From Salinispora fenicalii (GTDB taxonomy: Bacteria > Actinomycetota > Actinomycetes > Mycobacteriales > Micromonosporaceae), in the NCBI RefSeq assembly GCF_000514815.1, contig NZ_KI911472.1, positions 90,835-154,834 of the forward strand: a stretch of DNA of 64,000 nucleotides. The letters run 5' to 3'. Below, in pieces: positions 7,945 through 16,301 of this stretch (position 1 is its first letter; the number at the start of each line of letters is the position of its first letter). The position numbers and the translations under genes were made by a program. Under the pieces are notes generated by a model that was not told the origin of the DNA, ran no database searches, and saw nothing but the letters and a program-made list of their open reading frames with translations.

Positions 7945-8358
7945 ATGAACTGGACTCTGGAAGTTGTGCTGGTGCCGGTCGCGGACGTGGACCGCACCAA
8001 GGATTTCTTCACCGAGAAGCTGGGCTTCCACCTGGATTTTGATTCTCGTGGTGACGGCGAGTTCGGTCCGGTGCAGCTGACCCCACCCGGCTCCGGGTGC
8101 TCGATCATCATCGGAAAGGGCATCAGTGAGATGGAGCCGGGATCGCTGAAGGGGGTGCAGTTCGTGGTCGCGGACGTACGGAAGGCCCGTCAACAGTTGG
8201 TGGAGCGGGGGGTCGGGGTTAGCGAGGTCCGAGTGGCCGGGCCGGAGGGCTTTCGCCCGGCTCGGGACGGCGACAGCCTGGACAATGTCGGCTTCATCGT
8301 TTTCGACGATCCGGATGGCAACAACTGGACAGTGCAACAGATTTCATCTCGGGGATAG
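7945..8358 (+). CDS. VOC-superfamily (glyoxalase/bleomycin-resistance-like) protein
   Basis: This 137-residue protein shows the paired beta-alpha-beta modules of the VOC fold: LEVVLVPVADVDRTKDFF with EKLGFHLDFD in the first half and VQFVVADVRKARQQLVERG with FIVFDDPDGNNWTVQQ in the second. The DPDGN element carries the usual C-terminal Glu/Gln metal-ligand region. It may be a dioxygenase, isomerase or ligand-binding protein. It lies 82 bp after the SRPBCC gene, and these two families are often neighbours. The start at ATG 7945 follows a GGGAGCGGGA stretch. Confidence 0.85.
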   Translation: MNWTLEVVLVPVADVDRTKDFFTEKLGFHLDFDSRGDGEFGPVQLTPPGSGCSIIIGKGISEMEPGSLKGVQFVVADVRKARQQLVERGVGVSEVRVAGPEGFRPARDGDSLDNVGFIVFDDPDGNNWTVQQISSRG

Positions 8359-8414
8359 CGCGGCGTGGGGCGTGGGCGGTTCAAGTTGGGGCTTGGGGCT
8401 GGCATCGTGGAGCC

Positions 8415-8705
8415 ATGTGTCGGAACATTCGCGTGCTCCATAACTTTGAACCGCCCGCCACCGACGATGAGATCGAGGCCGCCGCGGTCCAGTACGTACG
8501 CAAGGTCAGTGGTGCGACCAGACCGTCTGCGGCCAACGAGGAGGCGTTCAACGAAGCCGTTCGGGCTGTCGCCGCGGCCACCCAGACCCTCCTGGGCGAC
8601 CTGGTGACCAAGGCGCCGCCCCGGGATCGGGCAGTGGAGGCCGCGAAGGCCAAGGCGCGTGCCGCCGAGCGGTACGGGGATCGCGCAGCGGCGGGGCGGG
8701 GCTGA
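8415..8705 (+). CDS. DUF2277 family protein
   Basis: This 96-residue protein begins with the diagnostic MCRNIRVLHNFEPPATDDEI segment of DUF2277, followed by AVQYVRKVSGATRPSAANE and a helical LLGDLVTKAPPRDR region with a basic Ala-rich tail. The family is conserved across Actinobacteria and Proteobacteria, and its function is unknown. It follows the VOC gene by 56 bp and could be its last operon member. Confidence 0.9.
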   Translation: MCRNIRVLHNFEPPATDDEIEAAAVQYVRKVSGATRPSAANEEAFNEAVRAVAAATQTLLGDLVTKAPPRDRAVEAAKAKARAAERYGDRAAAGRG

Positions 8706-8716
8706 CCGGGCCACGG

Positions 8717-8854
8717 TCAGGTCCGGGCGTCACCGATCTGTTCGGCGGAGAGCCGGTCGAGGATCGGTAGGAGTTGCGCCTCCTCGTAGTCGAGATACGC
8801 CTCGGCCGGCCGGCCGGCGACCGGCTTCAGCGCCACAACGGGTGACGGAAGCAT
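8717..8854 (-). pseudogene. Possible C-terminal fragment of a hemerythrin-like protein
   Basis: A 45-codon frame runs from ATG 8854 to TGA 8717 and contains AEAYLDYEEAQLLPILDRLS. The H/L-x-x-x-E-E-x-x-L-x-P-x-L-x-R-L pattern resembles the last helix of hemerythrin HHE domains, but the preceding helices and iron ligands are missing upstream. I read it as a leftover tail; a chance frame cannot be excluded. The rest of the interval 8706-9063 shows no convincing gene. Confidence 0.35.
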
Positions 8855-9063
8855 AGGCAAATATTTCTGTCTCAGCCAAAGCTATCGGCTCTGTCGGGCT
8901 GTTGGCTCGGTCGACCACGTGGCCGTTGCGGACGTTCGCCGAGGAGGGAGCGGGCAGCAGGCAGCGGCCCAAACGGCAGGATCCGCTGATCGAATGAGGC
9001 GCCTGGGGCGTCCGAATCAGGGGACCCATGCAACATTTCCAGGGCGTGCGGGGTAGTCATAGT

Positions 9064-9564
9064 ATGAAGGTGCCTGCACTCCCGCCGGACGGGTCCGGGT
9101 TCGACGCGTTCGTGCGTCAGAGCGCCGCCGGGCTGCTGCGCTTAGGCAACATTCTGACGCTGGACCGAGCCGCCGCGGAAGATCTTGCCCAGGAGACCCT
9201 CATCCGCGTCGGGTTGGCCTGGTCACGGGTGCGCGCGGACGAAAATCCGGTCGGCTACGCCCAGCGCACCATGACCAACCTCTTCCTCAACGAACGACGA
9301 CGTCGCCGGCCGATGCCGACCGACACCATCCCGGAAGCCGGGTACGAGGACAGGGCACTGGCCGCGGTGGAGTCGACCGCCGCGGTTCGGCGGATCCTCG
9401 CGAGCCTGCCACCGAAGCAGCGGGCCGCGATCGCCTTACGCTACGTCGCTGACCTGCCGGACGACGAGATCGGTCGCCTCCTGAATTGCACCGCGGCGAC
9501 GGTGCGGTCGCAACTCTCCCGAGGTTTGTCCCGTCTCCGTACGACGATGTCAGCAGAAGGGTGA
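9064..9564 (+). CDS. SigE-family ECF RNA polymerase sigma factor
   Basis: This 166-residue sigma-70-like factor has region 2 (FDAFVRQSAAGLLRLGNIL, AAAEDLAQETLIRVGLAWSR, YAQRTMTNLFLNERRRR) and region 4 (ILASLPPKQRAAIALRYVAD, DDEIGRLLNCTAATVRSQLS, RGLSRLR). It belongs to the Streptomyces/Micromonospora SigE-like ECF group, usually paired with a membrane-anchored partner. The following gene starts within its stop codon and encodes such a protein. No target promoter could be identified here. Confidence 0.9.
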   Translation: MKVPALPPDGSGFDAFVRQSAAGLLRLGNILTLDRAAAEDLAQETLIRVGLAWSRVRADENPVGYAQRTMTNLFLNERRRRRPMPTDTIPEAGYEDRALAAVESTAAVRRILASLPPKQRAAIALRYVADLPDDEIGRLLNCTAATVRSQLSRGLSRLRTTMSAEG

Positions 9565-10337
9565 ATTCAGTGTCCGAGCATCTCGCCGACGAGCTAGCCG
9601 AACTGGATAAAGGAGACTTCATGCTCCCGGTCACGGACGCTTTCGTCACCCGGGTGCATCGCGGCGTACGGCGACGTCGAATTTTTCGCGCGGGTGCGGC
9701 CGGCGGCGCGGTAGCCGCAACCGCCATCGCTGTCACTGTCGCGGCTTCCCTGACTGGGATTATCCAATCGGCTCCGCTTTCGAACTCGTCCACCGATCCG
9801 TCGGTGGCCGCCCCGCCGACCTTCGTTTTGTACCCGCTTTTCCAGCCACTGGACGACTACCGGATCACCTTCGTTCCGGAAGGGTTGCGGAACTATGTTC
9901 CGCAGCTTGGACCTGTGAGCTACGCCGTGTCGAAGAACCAACTGCACAACGACCGCGGGGTGCTCACCCCGACCGGTAGCGGAGCGGTCGCCGGCTCCGA
10001 GCATCCGACCGCCACGACAACACTCCGTAACTATGTGCGACACAACGGGGAGAAGTGGCTTTGGATTTCTGTGTTGCGCCCGGAACGGACGACGGCGGAG
10101 GTTGATCGGGAGCAGGTCACCGAGTGGCTGGTCGGCTGGTCCATCAAAGGCAAGGCGGTGATTGACATCTTCCCGGTTCCGGCGGGCCAGGCCCAGCTCA
10201 CCAGATTTGTCGGCTCCAAGGTCACCGTCCACGAAGTGGTGATCACGACGCCCAGCGGTGCGGTGATCAATATTAGCGGGAATGGAGCGGTGCCCGTTGC
10301 GGACCTGAGGGCGGTGGCCGCCGGAATCCTGCCGTGA
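9561..10337 (+). CDS. Membrane-anchored partner of the ECF sigma factor (putative anti-sigma or sensor)
   Basis: GTG 9561 overlaps the sigma-factor TGA. The 258-residue product has a short cytoplasmic N-terminus (HLADELAELDKGDF), a basic RVHRGVRRRRIFR stretch, one transmembrane helix (residues about 52-72), and an extracytoplasmic domain of roughly 180 residues with no recognised fold. Topology and gene order fit the transmembrane proteins encoded after SigE-type sigma factors. No zinc HxxxCxxC anti-sigma motif is present, so inhibition of the sigma factor is only inferred. Confidence 0.75.
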   Translation: MNSVSEHLADELAELDKGDFMLPVTDAFVTRVHRGVRRRRIFRAGAAGGAVAATAIAVTVAASLTGIIQSAPLSNSSTDPSVAAPPTFVLYPLFQPLDDYRITFVPEGLRNYVPQLGPVSYAVSKNQLHNDRGVLTPTGSGAVAGSEHPTATTTLRNYVRHNGEKWLWISVLRPERTTAEVDREQVTEWLVGWSIKGKAVIDIFPVPAGQAQLTRFVGSKVTVHEVVITTPSGAVINISGNGAVPVADLRAVAAGILP

Positions 10338-10374
10338 CGATTCGTCGCTCGCCAGGAGTGCGGCTTACCACCAA

Positions 10375-10674
10375 GTGGAGGGCCGATGGTCAACGAGGTG
10401 GCGGTACGGATCGCGCGTCCGTGCACGGATCTTGCGTGCCGGCTGGGCCGCCACCGCGGCCGTCACCGCTGCGTACGCCCCGGCGATCGGAGAACCCGGG
10501 CCGCTGCTCGTGGCCGAACAGGATGCTGCCGAGGTTATGCGGCTCGCGGTGGACTCCGCCGACCCGCACGCCATCAAGTTTGCCGATACCGCGCTCGACG
10601 CGTACGCCGGCACCGGTGACGCTGCCCTGCTCGCCGCATCGGTACGCGCGACAGAACAGATCGGGCCGTGGTGA
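10375..10674 (+). CDS. Small hypothetical protein, possibly a gene remnant
   Basis: A GTG-started frame of 99 codons has a coherent C-terminal half: EQDAAEVMRLAVDSADPHAI, KFADTALDAYAGTGDAALL, then AASVRATEQI. This helical pattern looks like a real protein end, but the first 30 residues are Arg/Ala-rich and unconvincing. A different start (ATG 10386) lies in another frame, so a frameshift inside this gene is possible. I do not recognise the family. It sits between the sigma-partner gene and the GDPD gene; the rest of 10338-10843 holds nothing else I can support. Confidence 0.35.
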   Translation: MEGRWSTRWRYGSRVRARILRAGWAATAAVTAAYAPAIGEPGPLLVAEQDAAEVMRLAVDSADPHAIKFADTALDAYAGTGDAALLAASVRATEQIGPW

Positions 10675-10843
10675 ACTGGAGTACCCCGGTCCATGCCCTG
10701 TTTGTCACAGAGTATTCACCTCTGACGGGGGGAGTGGTCACGAACTCTTGGTGAGTCGTACGAGTCGGTCGGGCAGGTTGAGGCGGAGGCTGCGCCGGAA
10801 AGCGGCGCGAGCCGTTGATCGTCTGGTCTACCGGGAGTCGCTT

Positions 10844-12301
10844 GTGCGTACGAAGTGGTTGAGTGGGGCGCTGGCCGTGGTGGCCGCGGGTGCGCTGGTT
10901 GGTGTGGTGCCGCGGGTGGCGGGGGCGACCGCCTCGGTCGCGCCGACGGCGGTTGTTGAGTCGGCGCCGACTCCCACCATTGCGCAGGTGCGGGAGCAGT
11001 TCCTGCAGCACGGACCGGGTGCGGAGGTGCTGGTGGCGGCGCACCGTGGGCACTGGCGGGCCGCGCCGGAGCTGTCGCTGGCGGCGATTGACTCGGCGGT
11101 GGAGACGGGCGCGCATGTGGTGGAGATCGATGTGCGGCGTACGGCCGATGGGCATCTGGTGTTGATGCATGACAGCACGGTGGATCGGACGACGGACGGC
11201 ACGGGTGCGGTGTCGGAGTTGACGCTGGCCGAGATAAAGCAGCTGCGGTTGAAGGTGGGCCTGGGCGGGAGTCAGGCGCCGTTGACCGATCAGCGGGTGC
11301 CGACGTTGGCGGAGGCGATGGACGTGGTGCGGGGCCGCTCCATGGTCAACCTGGACAAGGCATGGGAGATCCGGGACGAGGTGTATGACGTCCTGGTCGA
11401 GACGGACACGCTTGATCACGGCATCTTCAAGGGGCCGGCGAGGCTGGCGGACGCGCAGGCGTTTCTCAATTCCGACCCCGAGATCCTCTACATGCACAAG
11501 ATCAACGACGACAACGTGGACGAGATCGGTGCGTTCACCGGTCGAGCTCCGCAGGCGTACGAGATCGGCTTCGACCGCCTGACTGACCCGCAGGTGCAGC
11601 CGGCGGCGTTGGCGGCAGTTCAGTCGCATGCCCGGGTGTGGATGAACACCTTGTGGTACGGCCAGGCCGCTGGTTACACCGATGAGTCGTCGTTGCGGGA
11701 TCCGACGCAGGGCTGGGGTGCGGTGGTGGATCGGCACCAGGCGGACATGATTCAGACTGACAACCCGGAGCAGCTGGTGAGCTGGTTGGCCAGTCGGGAC
11801 CAGGAGCACGGTGGTCGGGGGCGGTGGCCGTCGTTGCCGAAGGGTTCGGTGCGGGTGCAGGCCGAGGAGTACTCGCTGGCGGGTAAGGGGATCGGCTACC
11901 ACGACCTGGATGACGAAAACCGGGGTGGCACGGCGGGCCGCCAGTACGAGGGCGTGGACATCTGCGACAGCAACGGCGCACTGGTGATGTGCTATATCCG
12001 CGGCGGCGAGTGGGTCAGGTACACGGTCGAGGTGCCGAAGTCGGGGACATACCGGGCGAGTGTGCGGCTGTCATCGCCGTACTTCCCGGCAGGTCGACTT
12101 TCGATCATCTTCGATGACAAGACGGTGTTCGGTCCGATGGAGGCGGTCGGTACGACATCACACAGCGCGCTCGAGTCCCAGTCGATTGCGGAGACGCACT
12201 TCCTGCGGAAGGGTGCGCACGAGTTCGAGGTGCGGATGGACGAGGCGGCGCACCAGAACTTCAACATCGACTACTTCCAGTTCGACCGCGTCAAGCACTG
12301 A
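10844..12301 (+). CDS. Secreted glycerophosphodiester phosphodiesterase-like enzyme with C-terminal carbohydrate-binding domain
   Basis: This 485-residue protein starts at GTG 10844 (GGGAG upstream) with a signal peptide (RTKWLSGALAVVAAGALVG, cleavage after VAGATA). The GDPD TIM-barrel follows: LVAAHRGHWRAAPELSL, EIDVRRTADGHLVLMHDSTV and DRTTDGTG carry the family His/Glu/Asp/His catalytic and metal residues. The C-terminal 150 residues (VQAEEYSLAG ... EWVRYTVEVPKSGTYRASVR) form a beta-sandwich of CBM6/35 type. It probably hydrolyses glycerophosphodiesters, perhaps from teichoic acids or lipid head groups, at the cell surface. An earlier in-frame GTG near 10752 would add a strongly basic leader. 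Confidence 0.85.
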   Translation: MRTKWLSGALAVVAAGALVGVVPRVAGATASVAPTAVVESAPTPTIAQVREQFLQHGPGAEVLVAAHRGHWRAAPELSLAAIDSAVETGAHVVEIDVRRTADGHLVLMHDSTVDRTTDGTGAVSELTLAEIKQLRLKVGLGGSQAPLTDQRVPTLAEAMDVVRGRSMVNLDKAWEIRDEVYDVLVETDTLDHGIFKGPARLADAQAFLNSDPEILYMHKINDDNVDEIGAFTGRAPQAYEIGFDRLTDPQVQPAALAAVQSHARVWMNTLWYGQAAGYTDESSLRDPTQGWGAVVDRHQADMIQTDNPEQLVSWLASRDQEHGGRGRWPSLPKGSVRVQAEEYSLAGKGIGYHDLDDENRGGTAGRQYEGVDICDSNGALVMCYIRGGEWVRYTVEVPKSGTYRASVRLSSPYFPAGRLSIIFDDKTVFGPMEAVGTTSHSALESQSIAETHFLRKGAHEFEVRMDEAAHQNFNIDYFQFDRVKH

Positions 12302-12379
12302 GCGGCATCGACGGATCGCGGTGACCACGATTCTTGGCGGCCCCGAACCGCTGATTTCGTGGAGCCGTCGCGCGGCTCA

Positions 12380-12411
12380 GAGCGGCCACCCTTTCGGAAA
12401 AGTGGCCGCTC
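12380..12411 (+). terminator. 10-bp hairpin terminator after the GDPD gene
   Basis: GAGCGGCCAC (12380-12389) pairs with GTGGCCGCTC (12402-12411) across a 12-nt loop. It sits 79 bp after the GDPD stop and before the furA promoter. Confidence 0.65.
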
Positions 12412-12473
12412 GTCGTCTCGGGCGAGGAGGTTCTCGACCTGCCCTAGCGGGGTCGGACCCGCCCGCCGTAAAA

Positions 12474-12490
12474 CTTGATTCATTCCAGAA
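12474..12490 (+). promoter_or_regulatory. furA autoregulatory operator/promoter
   Basis: CTTGATTCATTCCAGAA lies 20 bp before the furA GTG. It closely resembles the AT-rich element upstream of mycobacterial furA-katG, where FurA binds and where the promoter is near the start codon. The match is by eye; binding is inferred. Confidence 0.65.
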
Positions 12491-12509
12491 GACTGGCTAT
12501 CGTCGTCGC

Positions 12510-12965
12510 GTGACGCCCGACTTCGAGACGCAGCTGCGGGCGGTCTCGTTGCGCGTGACCCGACCCCGGATGGCGGTGCTCGCCGCGCTGCGTGACCATC
12601 CGCATGTCGACACTGATGAGGTTATTGCCCTGGTTCGGGTAGATAATCCAACGGTGTCGCATCAGACCGTGTACGACGTGCTCCGCGCGCTCACCACCGC
12701 AGGCCTGGTGCGACGCATTCAACCAACCGGCGCCCCCGCTCGGTATGAGTCCCGGGTGGGGGACAACCATCACCACGTCGTGTGTCGGTCCTGCGGAGCG
12801 ATCGCCGATGTCGACTGCGCGGTTGGCCACGCTCCCTGCCTCACCGCCTCCGACGACCACGGTTTCGTGGTGGATGAGGCGGAGGTTATCTACCGGGGCA
12901 CCTGCCCCAACTGCATGAAATCGGACGCGCCTCCCGCGCTCCACCACGTGAAGGGAAGTAGATGA
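12510..12965 (+). CDS. furA: Fur-family peroxide-responsive repressor, FurA type
   Basis: This 151-residue regulator has the Fur winged helix (LRAVSLRVTRPRMAVLAAL, VDTDEVIALV, VSHQTVYDVLRALTTAGLV) and the metal domain: GDNHHHVVCRSCGAI with the structural Cys pair and a second pair in GTCPNC. It sits directly before katG with a 4-nt ATGA overlap, the classic furA-katG arrangement in which FurA represses both genes until oxidised by peroxide. GTG 12510 is chosen because the operator-like element ends 19 bp upstream and the longer open frame is non-coding. Confidence 0.92.
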   Translation: MTPDFETQLRAVSLRVTRPRMAVLAALRDHPHVDTDEVIALVRVDNPTVSHQTVYDVLRALTTAGLVRRIQPTGAPARYESRVGDNHHHVVCRSCGAIADVDCAVGHAPCLTASDDHGFVVDEAEVIYRGTCPNCMKSDAPPALHHVKGSR

Positions 12966-15238
12966 GCGACACTCAGGACAACGCCCCCGCCAGCGCGCAG
13001 GGCGTGGATCAGAAGGCGGCGGCCGGCTGTCCGGTCGCGCACGACTCCGTCACCGCACACGGCAGCGAGAGCGAGAGCCCGGCGATCGACTCTCCCACCG
13101 CGGTCGGTGGTGGCCGTCCGCGTACCAACCGGGACTGGTGGCCCAACCAGCTTGACCTGTCGGTGCTCTCCACCAACTCGGCGAAGGTCAACCCGTTGGG
13201 CGAGGACTTCTCCTACGCCAAGGAGTTCGCCAAGCTCGATGTCGAGGCCCTCAAGCGGGACATCACCGAGGTGCTCACCACCTCGCAGGACTGGTGGCCG
13301 GCCGACTTTGGCCACTACGGCGGTCTGATGATCCGGCTGAGCTGGCACGCCGCCGGCACCTACCGCATCCATGACGGCCGCGGTGGCGCCGGTGACGGCG
13401 GCCAGCGGTTCGCCCCGCTGAACAGCTGGCCGGACAACGTCAACCTGGACAAGGCCCGGCGGCTGCTGTGGCCGGTCAAGCAGAAGTACGGTCAGAAGAT
13501 CTCCTGGGCCGACCTGCTCGTGCTCGCCGGCAACGTCGCCCTGGAGTCGATGGGCTTCAAGACGTTCGGGTTCGGTTTCGGCCGGGAGGATGTCTGGGAG
13601 CCCGAGGAGATCTTCTGGGGCCCAGAGGACACCTGGCTCGGCGACGAGCGCTACGTCTCCGCGCAGGAGCTCTCGGCGGACGTCGGGGCGACCGAGATGG
13701 GTCTGATCTACGTCAACCCGGAGGGGCCGCGGGGCAACGCGGACCCGGCCTCGGCGGCGTACTTCATCCGGGAGACCTTCCGCCGGATGGCGATGAACGA
13801 CGAGGAGACGGTGGCCCTCATCGCCGGCGGCCACACCTTCGGCAAGACCCACGGTGCCGGGGTCGCCGACGATCACGTGGGCCCCGAGCCCGAGGGTGCG
13901 CCCCTGGAGGCGCAGGGTCTGGGCTGGATGAGCAACCACGCCAGCGGCGCGGGCGCCGACACGATCTCCAGCGGTCTTGAGGTGACCTGGACCGACCGGC
14001 CGACGCAGTGGAGTAACCGCTTCTTCGAGATCCTGTTCGGCTACGAGTGGGAACTCACCACCAGCCCCGGTGGCGCCAAGCAGTGGGTCGCCAAGGACGC
14101 CGAGGCGATCATCCCCGACGCGTACGACTCGACCAAGAAGCACAAGCCGACGATGCTCACGACCGACCTGTCGCTGCGCGTCGACCCGGCGTACGAGCGG
14201 ATCTCGCGTCGCTTCCTGGAGAACCCGGACGAGTTCGCGTTGGCCTTCGCCAAGGCCTGGTACAAGTTGCTGCACCGCGACATGGGCCCGGTTAGCCGGT
14301 TCCTCGGGCCGTGGGTGCCGCAGACGCAGCTGTGGCAGGACCCGGTACCCGCCGTTGACCACGAGCTCGTCGGCGCAGCCGACATCGCCGCCCTCAAGAC
14401 GAAGGTGCTTGAGTCTGGCCTGACGACCGCTCAGCTGGTCTCCACCGCGTGGGCCTCCGCGGCCAGCTTCCGTCACACGGACAAGCGCGGCGGCGCCAAC
14501 GGTGCCCGGATCCGCCTCGAGCCGCAGCGCAGCTGGGAGGTCAACCAGCCCGAGCAGCTCGCCACCGTGCTGCCGGTGCTGGAGCAGATCCAGCGGGAGT
14601 TCAACGCCGCTGGTGGCACGAAGATCTCGCTCGCGGACCTGATCGTGCTGGCCGGCTCGGCCGCGGTCGAGAAGGCGGCGCGGGACGCTGGCGTCGAGGT
14701 GACCGTGCCGTTCCGGCCGGGTCGCACCGACGCCACCCAGGAGCAGACCGATGTTGAGTCCTTCCGGGTACTCGAACCGCGGGCCGACGCGTTCCGTAAC
14801 TACCTGCGTCCCGGTGAGAAGACCCAGCCGGAGGTGCTGCTCGTTGACCGTGCCTACCTGCTCAACCTGACCGCACCCGAGATGACCGTCCTCATCGGTG
14901 GTCTGCGGGCGCTCGAGGCCAACGCCGGCGGCAGCCGGCAGGGCGTTCTCACCGACCGTCCCGGTGTGCTCACCAACGACTTCTTCACCAACCTGCTCGC
15001 CTCGGGCGCGCGGTGGAAGGCTTCGGAGTCCGCGGAGCACGGTTACGAGATTCGGGATCTGGCCACCGACAAGGTGAAGTGGACCGCCAGCGCGGTCGAC
15101 CTCATCTTCGGCTCCAACTCGCAGCTGCGGGCGCTCGCCGAGGTGTACGCCAGCGAGGACGCGCGGGAGAAGTTCGTGCAGGACTTCGTCGCGGCCTGGA
15201 CCAAGGTCATGGAGCTCGACCGGTTCGACCTCGCCTGA
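12962..15238 (+). CDS. katG: Catalase-peroxidase
   Basis: This full-length 758-residue bifunctional haem enzyme degrades hydrogen peroxide and oxidises organic donors. The distal triad is R125-W128-H129 in MIRLSWHAAG, the proximal haem ligand is H291 in AGGHTFGKTHGAG, and the Met-Tyr-Trp adduct needed for catalase activity can form from W128, Y250 (LIYVNPEGP) and M276. The C-terminal duplicated peroxidase-like domain is present and lacks haem ligands, as expected. It is translationally coupled to furA, and a strong hairpin follows the stop. Confidence 0.97.
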   Translation: MSDTQDNAPASAQGVDQKAAAGCPVAHDSVTAHGSESESPAIDSPTAVGGGRPRTNRDWWPNQLDLSVLSTNSAKVNPLGEDFSYAKEFAKLDVEALKRDITEVLTTSQDWWPADFGHYGGLMIRLSWHAAGTYRIHDGRGGAGDGGQRFAPLNSWPDNVNLDKARRLLWPVKQKYGQKISWADLLVLAGNVALESMGFKTFGFGFGREDVWEPEEIFWGPEDTWLGDERYVSAQELSADVGATEMGLIYVNPEGPRGNADPASAAYFIRETFRRMAMNDEETVALIAGGHTFGKTHGAGVADDHVGPEPEGAPLEAQGLGWMSNHASGAGADTISSGLEVTWTDRPTQWSNRFFEILFGYEWELTTSPGGAKQWVAKDAEAIIPDAYDSTKKHKPTMLTTDLSLRVDPAYERISRRFLENPDEFALAFAKAWYKLLHRDMGPVSRFLGPWVPQTQLWQDPVPAVDHELVGAADIAALKTKVLESGLTTAQLVSTAWASAASFRHTDKRGGANGARIRLEPQRSWEVNQPEQLATVLPVLEQIQREFNAAGGTKISLADLIVLAGSAAVEKAARDAGVEVTVPFRPGRTDATQEQTDVESFRVLEPRADAFRNYLRPGEKTQPEVLLVDRAYLLNLTAPEMTVLIGGLRALEANAGGSRQGVLTDRPGVLTNDFFTNLLASGARWKASESAEHGYEIRDLATDKVKWTASAVDLIFGSNSQLRALAEVYASEDAREKFVQDFVAAWTKVMELDRFDLA

Positions 15239-15249
15239 TCAAACCCCAC

Positions 15250-15290
15250 GACGAGCCCGGTCGACCCGACGAGGGTCGATCGGGCTCGTC
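15250..15290 (+). terminator. Strong hairpin terminator after katG
   Basis: GACGAGCCCGGTCGACCC (15250-15267) pairs with 15273-15290 at 17 of 18 positions (the other a G-U pair in RNA) around a 5-nt loop. It begins 12 bp after the katG stop. Confidence 0.85.
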
Positions 15291-15351
15291 GCTGTCCGGC
15301 CCAGCACCGGCAGCGGTGTCCGACCAGGGCGACCGGCGGCTGTGGCAGGTG

Positions 15352-16071
15352 TCAACCGTCCCGCCCGGCCGGCAGGATCCGCGGCCGGTCGAACACCGTG
15401 TTGTCGATGATCACGTCAACCAGCCGCAGGGGGCTCACCTCGGTCAGGTACAGCCGCATGGCCACCAGGTAGCGATCGCGGTGTATCGCCTCAGCTTCCG
15501 CGCCGGCCCAGGTCTGGTCCCGGTGGGTGCCGCGATGCACGGAAGTCTGCTCGTCGACGTCCAGCCAGATCCGATAGTCCCAGGAGTCATTGATCTCCGG
15601 GCGAAACGCGAACACGCCGTCGACGATCAGTACCGCATCCGCCGCCGCTTGGTTGACCACCTCACGGTGGTCACGTTGAGTTAGTGGGTCGATGCTGCAC
15701 AACACGCATGCACCAGATCCCTCGGGGGCGACCGGCCGCAGCAACAGCCGCGCGACGGCTTCGTAGTCGTACGCGTTGCGGTAGTAACCCGCACCCGATT
15801 CCCGGTCATACCGGTGCCGATCCCGCCACGGTTTCTTGAAATCGTCCAGAGTGGCCCGTAGCACCGGTCGCCCCCGGGCGCTGATCCGCTGCGCCAGTTC
15901 ATGGCCGAAGCTGGTCTTACCCGCAGCGGTCAACCCGTCGATGCCCACCCGCAGCCGTCCGTCACCGCACGCCAACACCCGCTCGGCGACCTCGGCGACC
16001 AACGCCGAGCGCACCGCCGACCCGGCGGCCGGTAGCGGCTGCTGCCACGTCGACACCGACATCTGCACCAC
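15352..16071 (-). CDS. Uridine kinase-like P-loop kinase
   Basis: This roughly 239-residue protein has a P-loop (VGIDGLTAAGKTSFG), a Walker-B-like segment ending in VLIVDGVFAFRPE, TLDDFKKPWRDR (the DDFY-type substrate loop of uridine/phosphoribulokinase-like kinases), and WLDVDEQTSVHRGTHRD. It belongs to the uridine kinase-like family common in actinomycetes, which lacks the rest of the pyrimidine-salvage kinase signature, so the phosphate acceptor is uncertain. GTG 16071 has a GGAGGG site; GTG 16086 and ATG 16062 are alternatives. Confidence 0.8.
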   Translation of the reverse strand: MVQMSVSTWQQPLPAAGSAVRSALVAEVAERVLACGDGRLRVGIDGLTAAGKTSFGHELAQRISARGRPVLRATLDDFKKPWRDRHRYDRESGAGYYRNAYDYEAVARLLLRPVAPEGSGACVLCSIDPLTQRDHREVVNQAAADAVLIVDGVFAFRPEINDSWDYRIWLDVDEQTSVHRGTHRDQTWAGAEAEAIHRDRYLVAMRLYLTEVSPLRLVDVIIDNTVFDRPRILPAGRDG

Positions 16072-16301
16072 GCCATGACCCTCCACGACCGGAATCTAAC
16101 CCAGAGTTCACCAAGGACGACAGACGGTAGCAGCGGATCTGAACCGCTGCCATATTTTTATTGTCATCGAAGCCACAGTCATCACTCTCTGGTGGTGGAG
16201 GTGGTCGTCTGCGTAGGCTCATCGGTACGAGAAGAGCGAGCCCTCGCTCGTTTTTAACTTGGGGCGATCCCGCGCAACGGAGTGTGGAGGTGGCTGATCC
16301 G

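Noticed and set aside
10574..11902. 442-codon frame antisense to the GDPD gene
   Set aside because: His/Arg-rich shadow with no domain; the + strand GDPD motifs explain the region.
12890..15040. 716-codon open frame antisense to katG
   Set aside because: It mirrors a strongly conserved gene in high-GC DNA, has repetitive Arg/Gly/Val composition and no recognisable domain. It is a shadow of katG.
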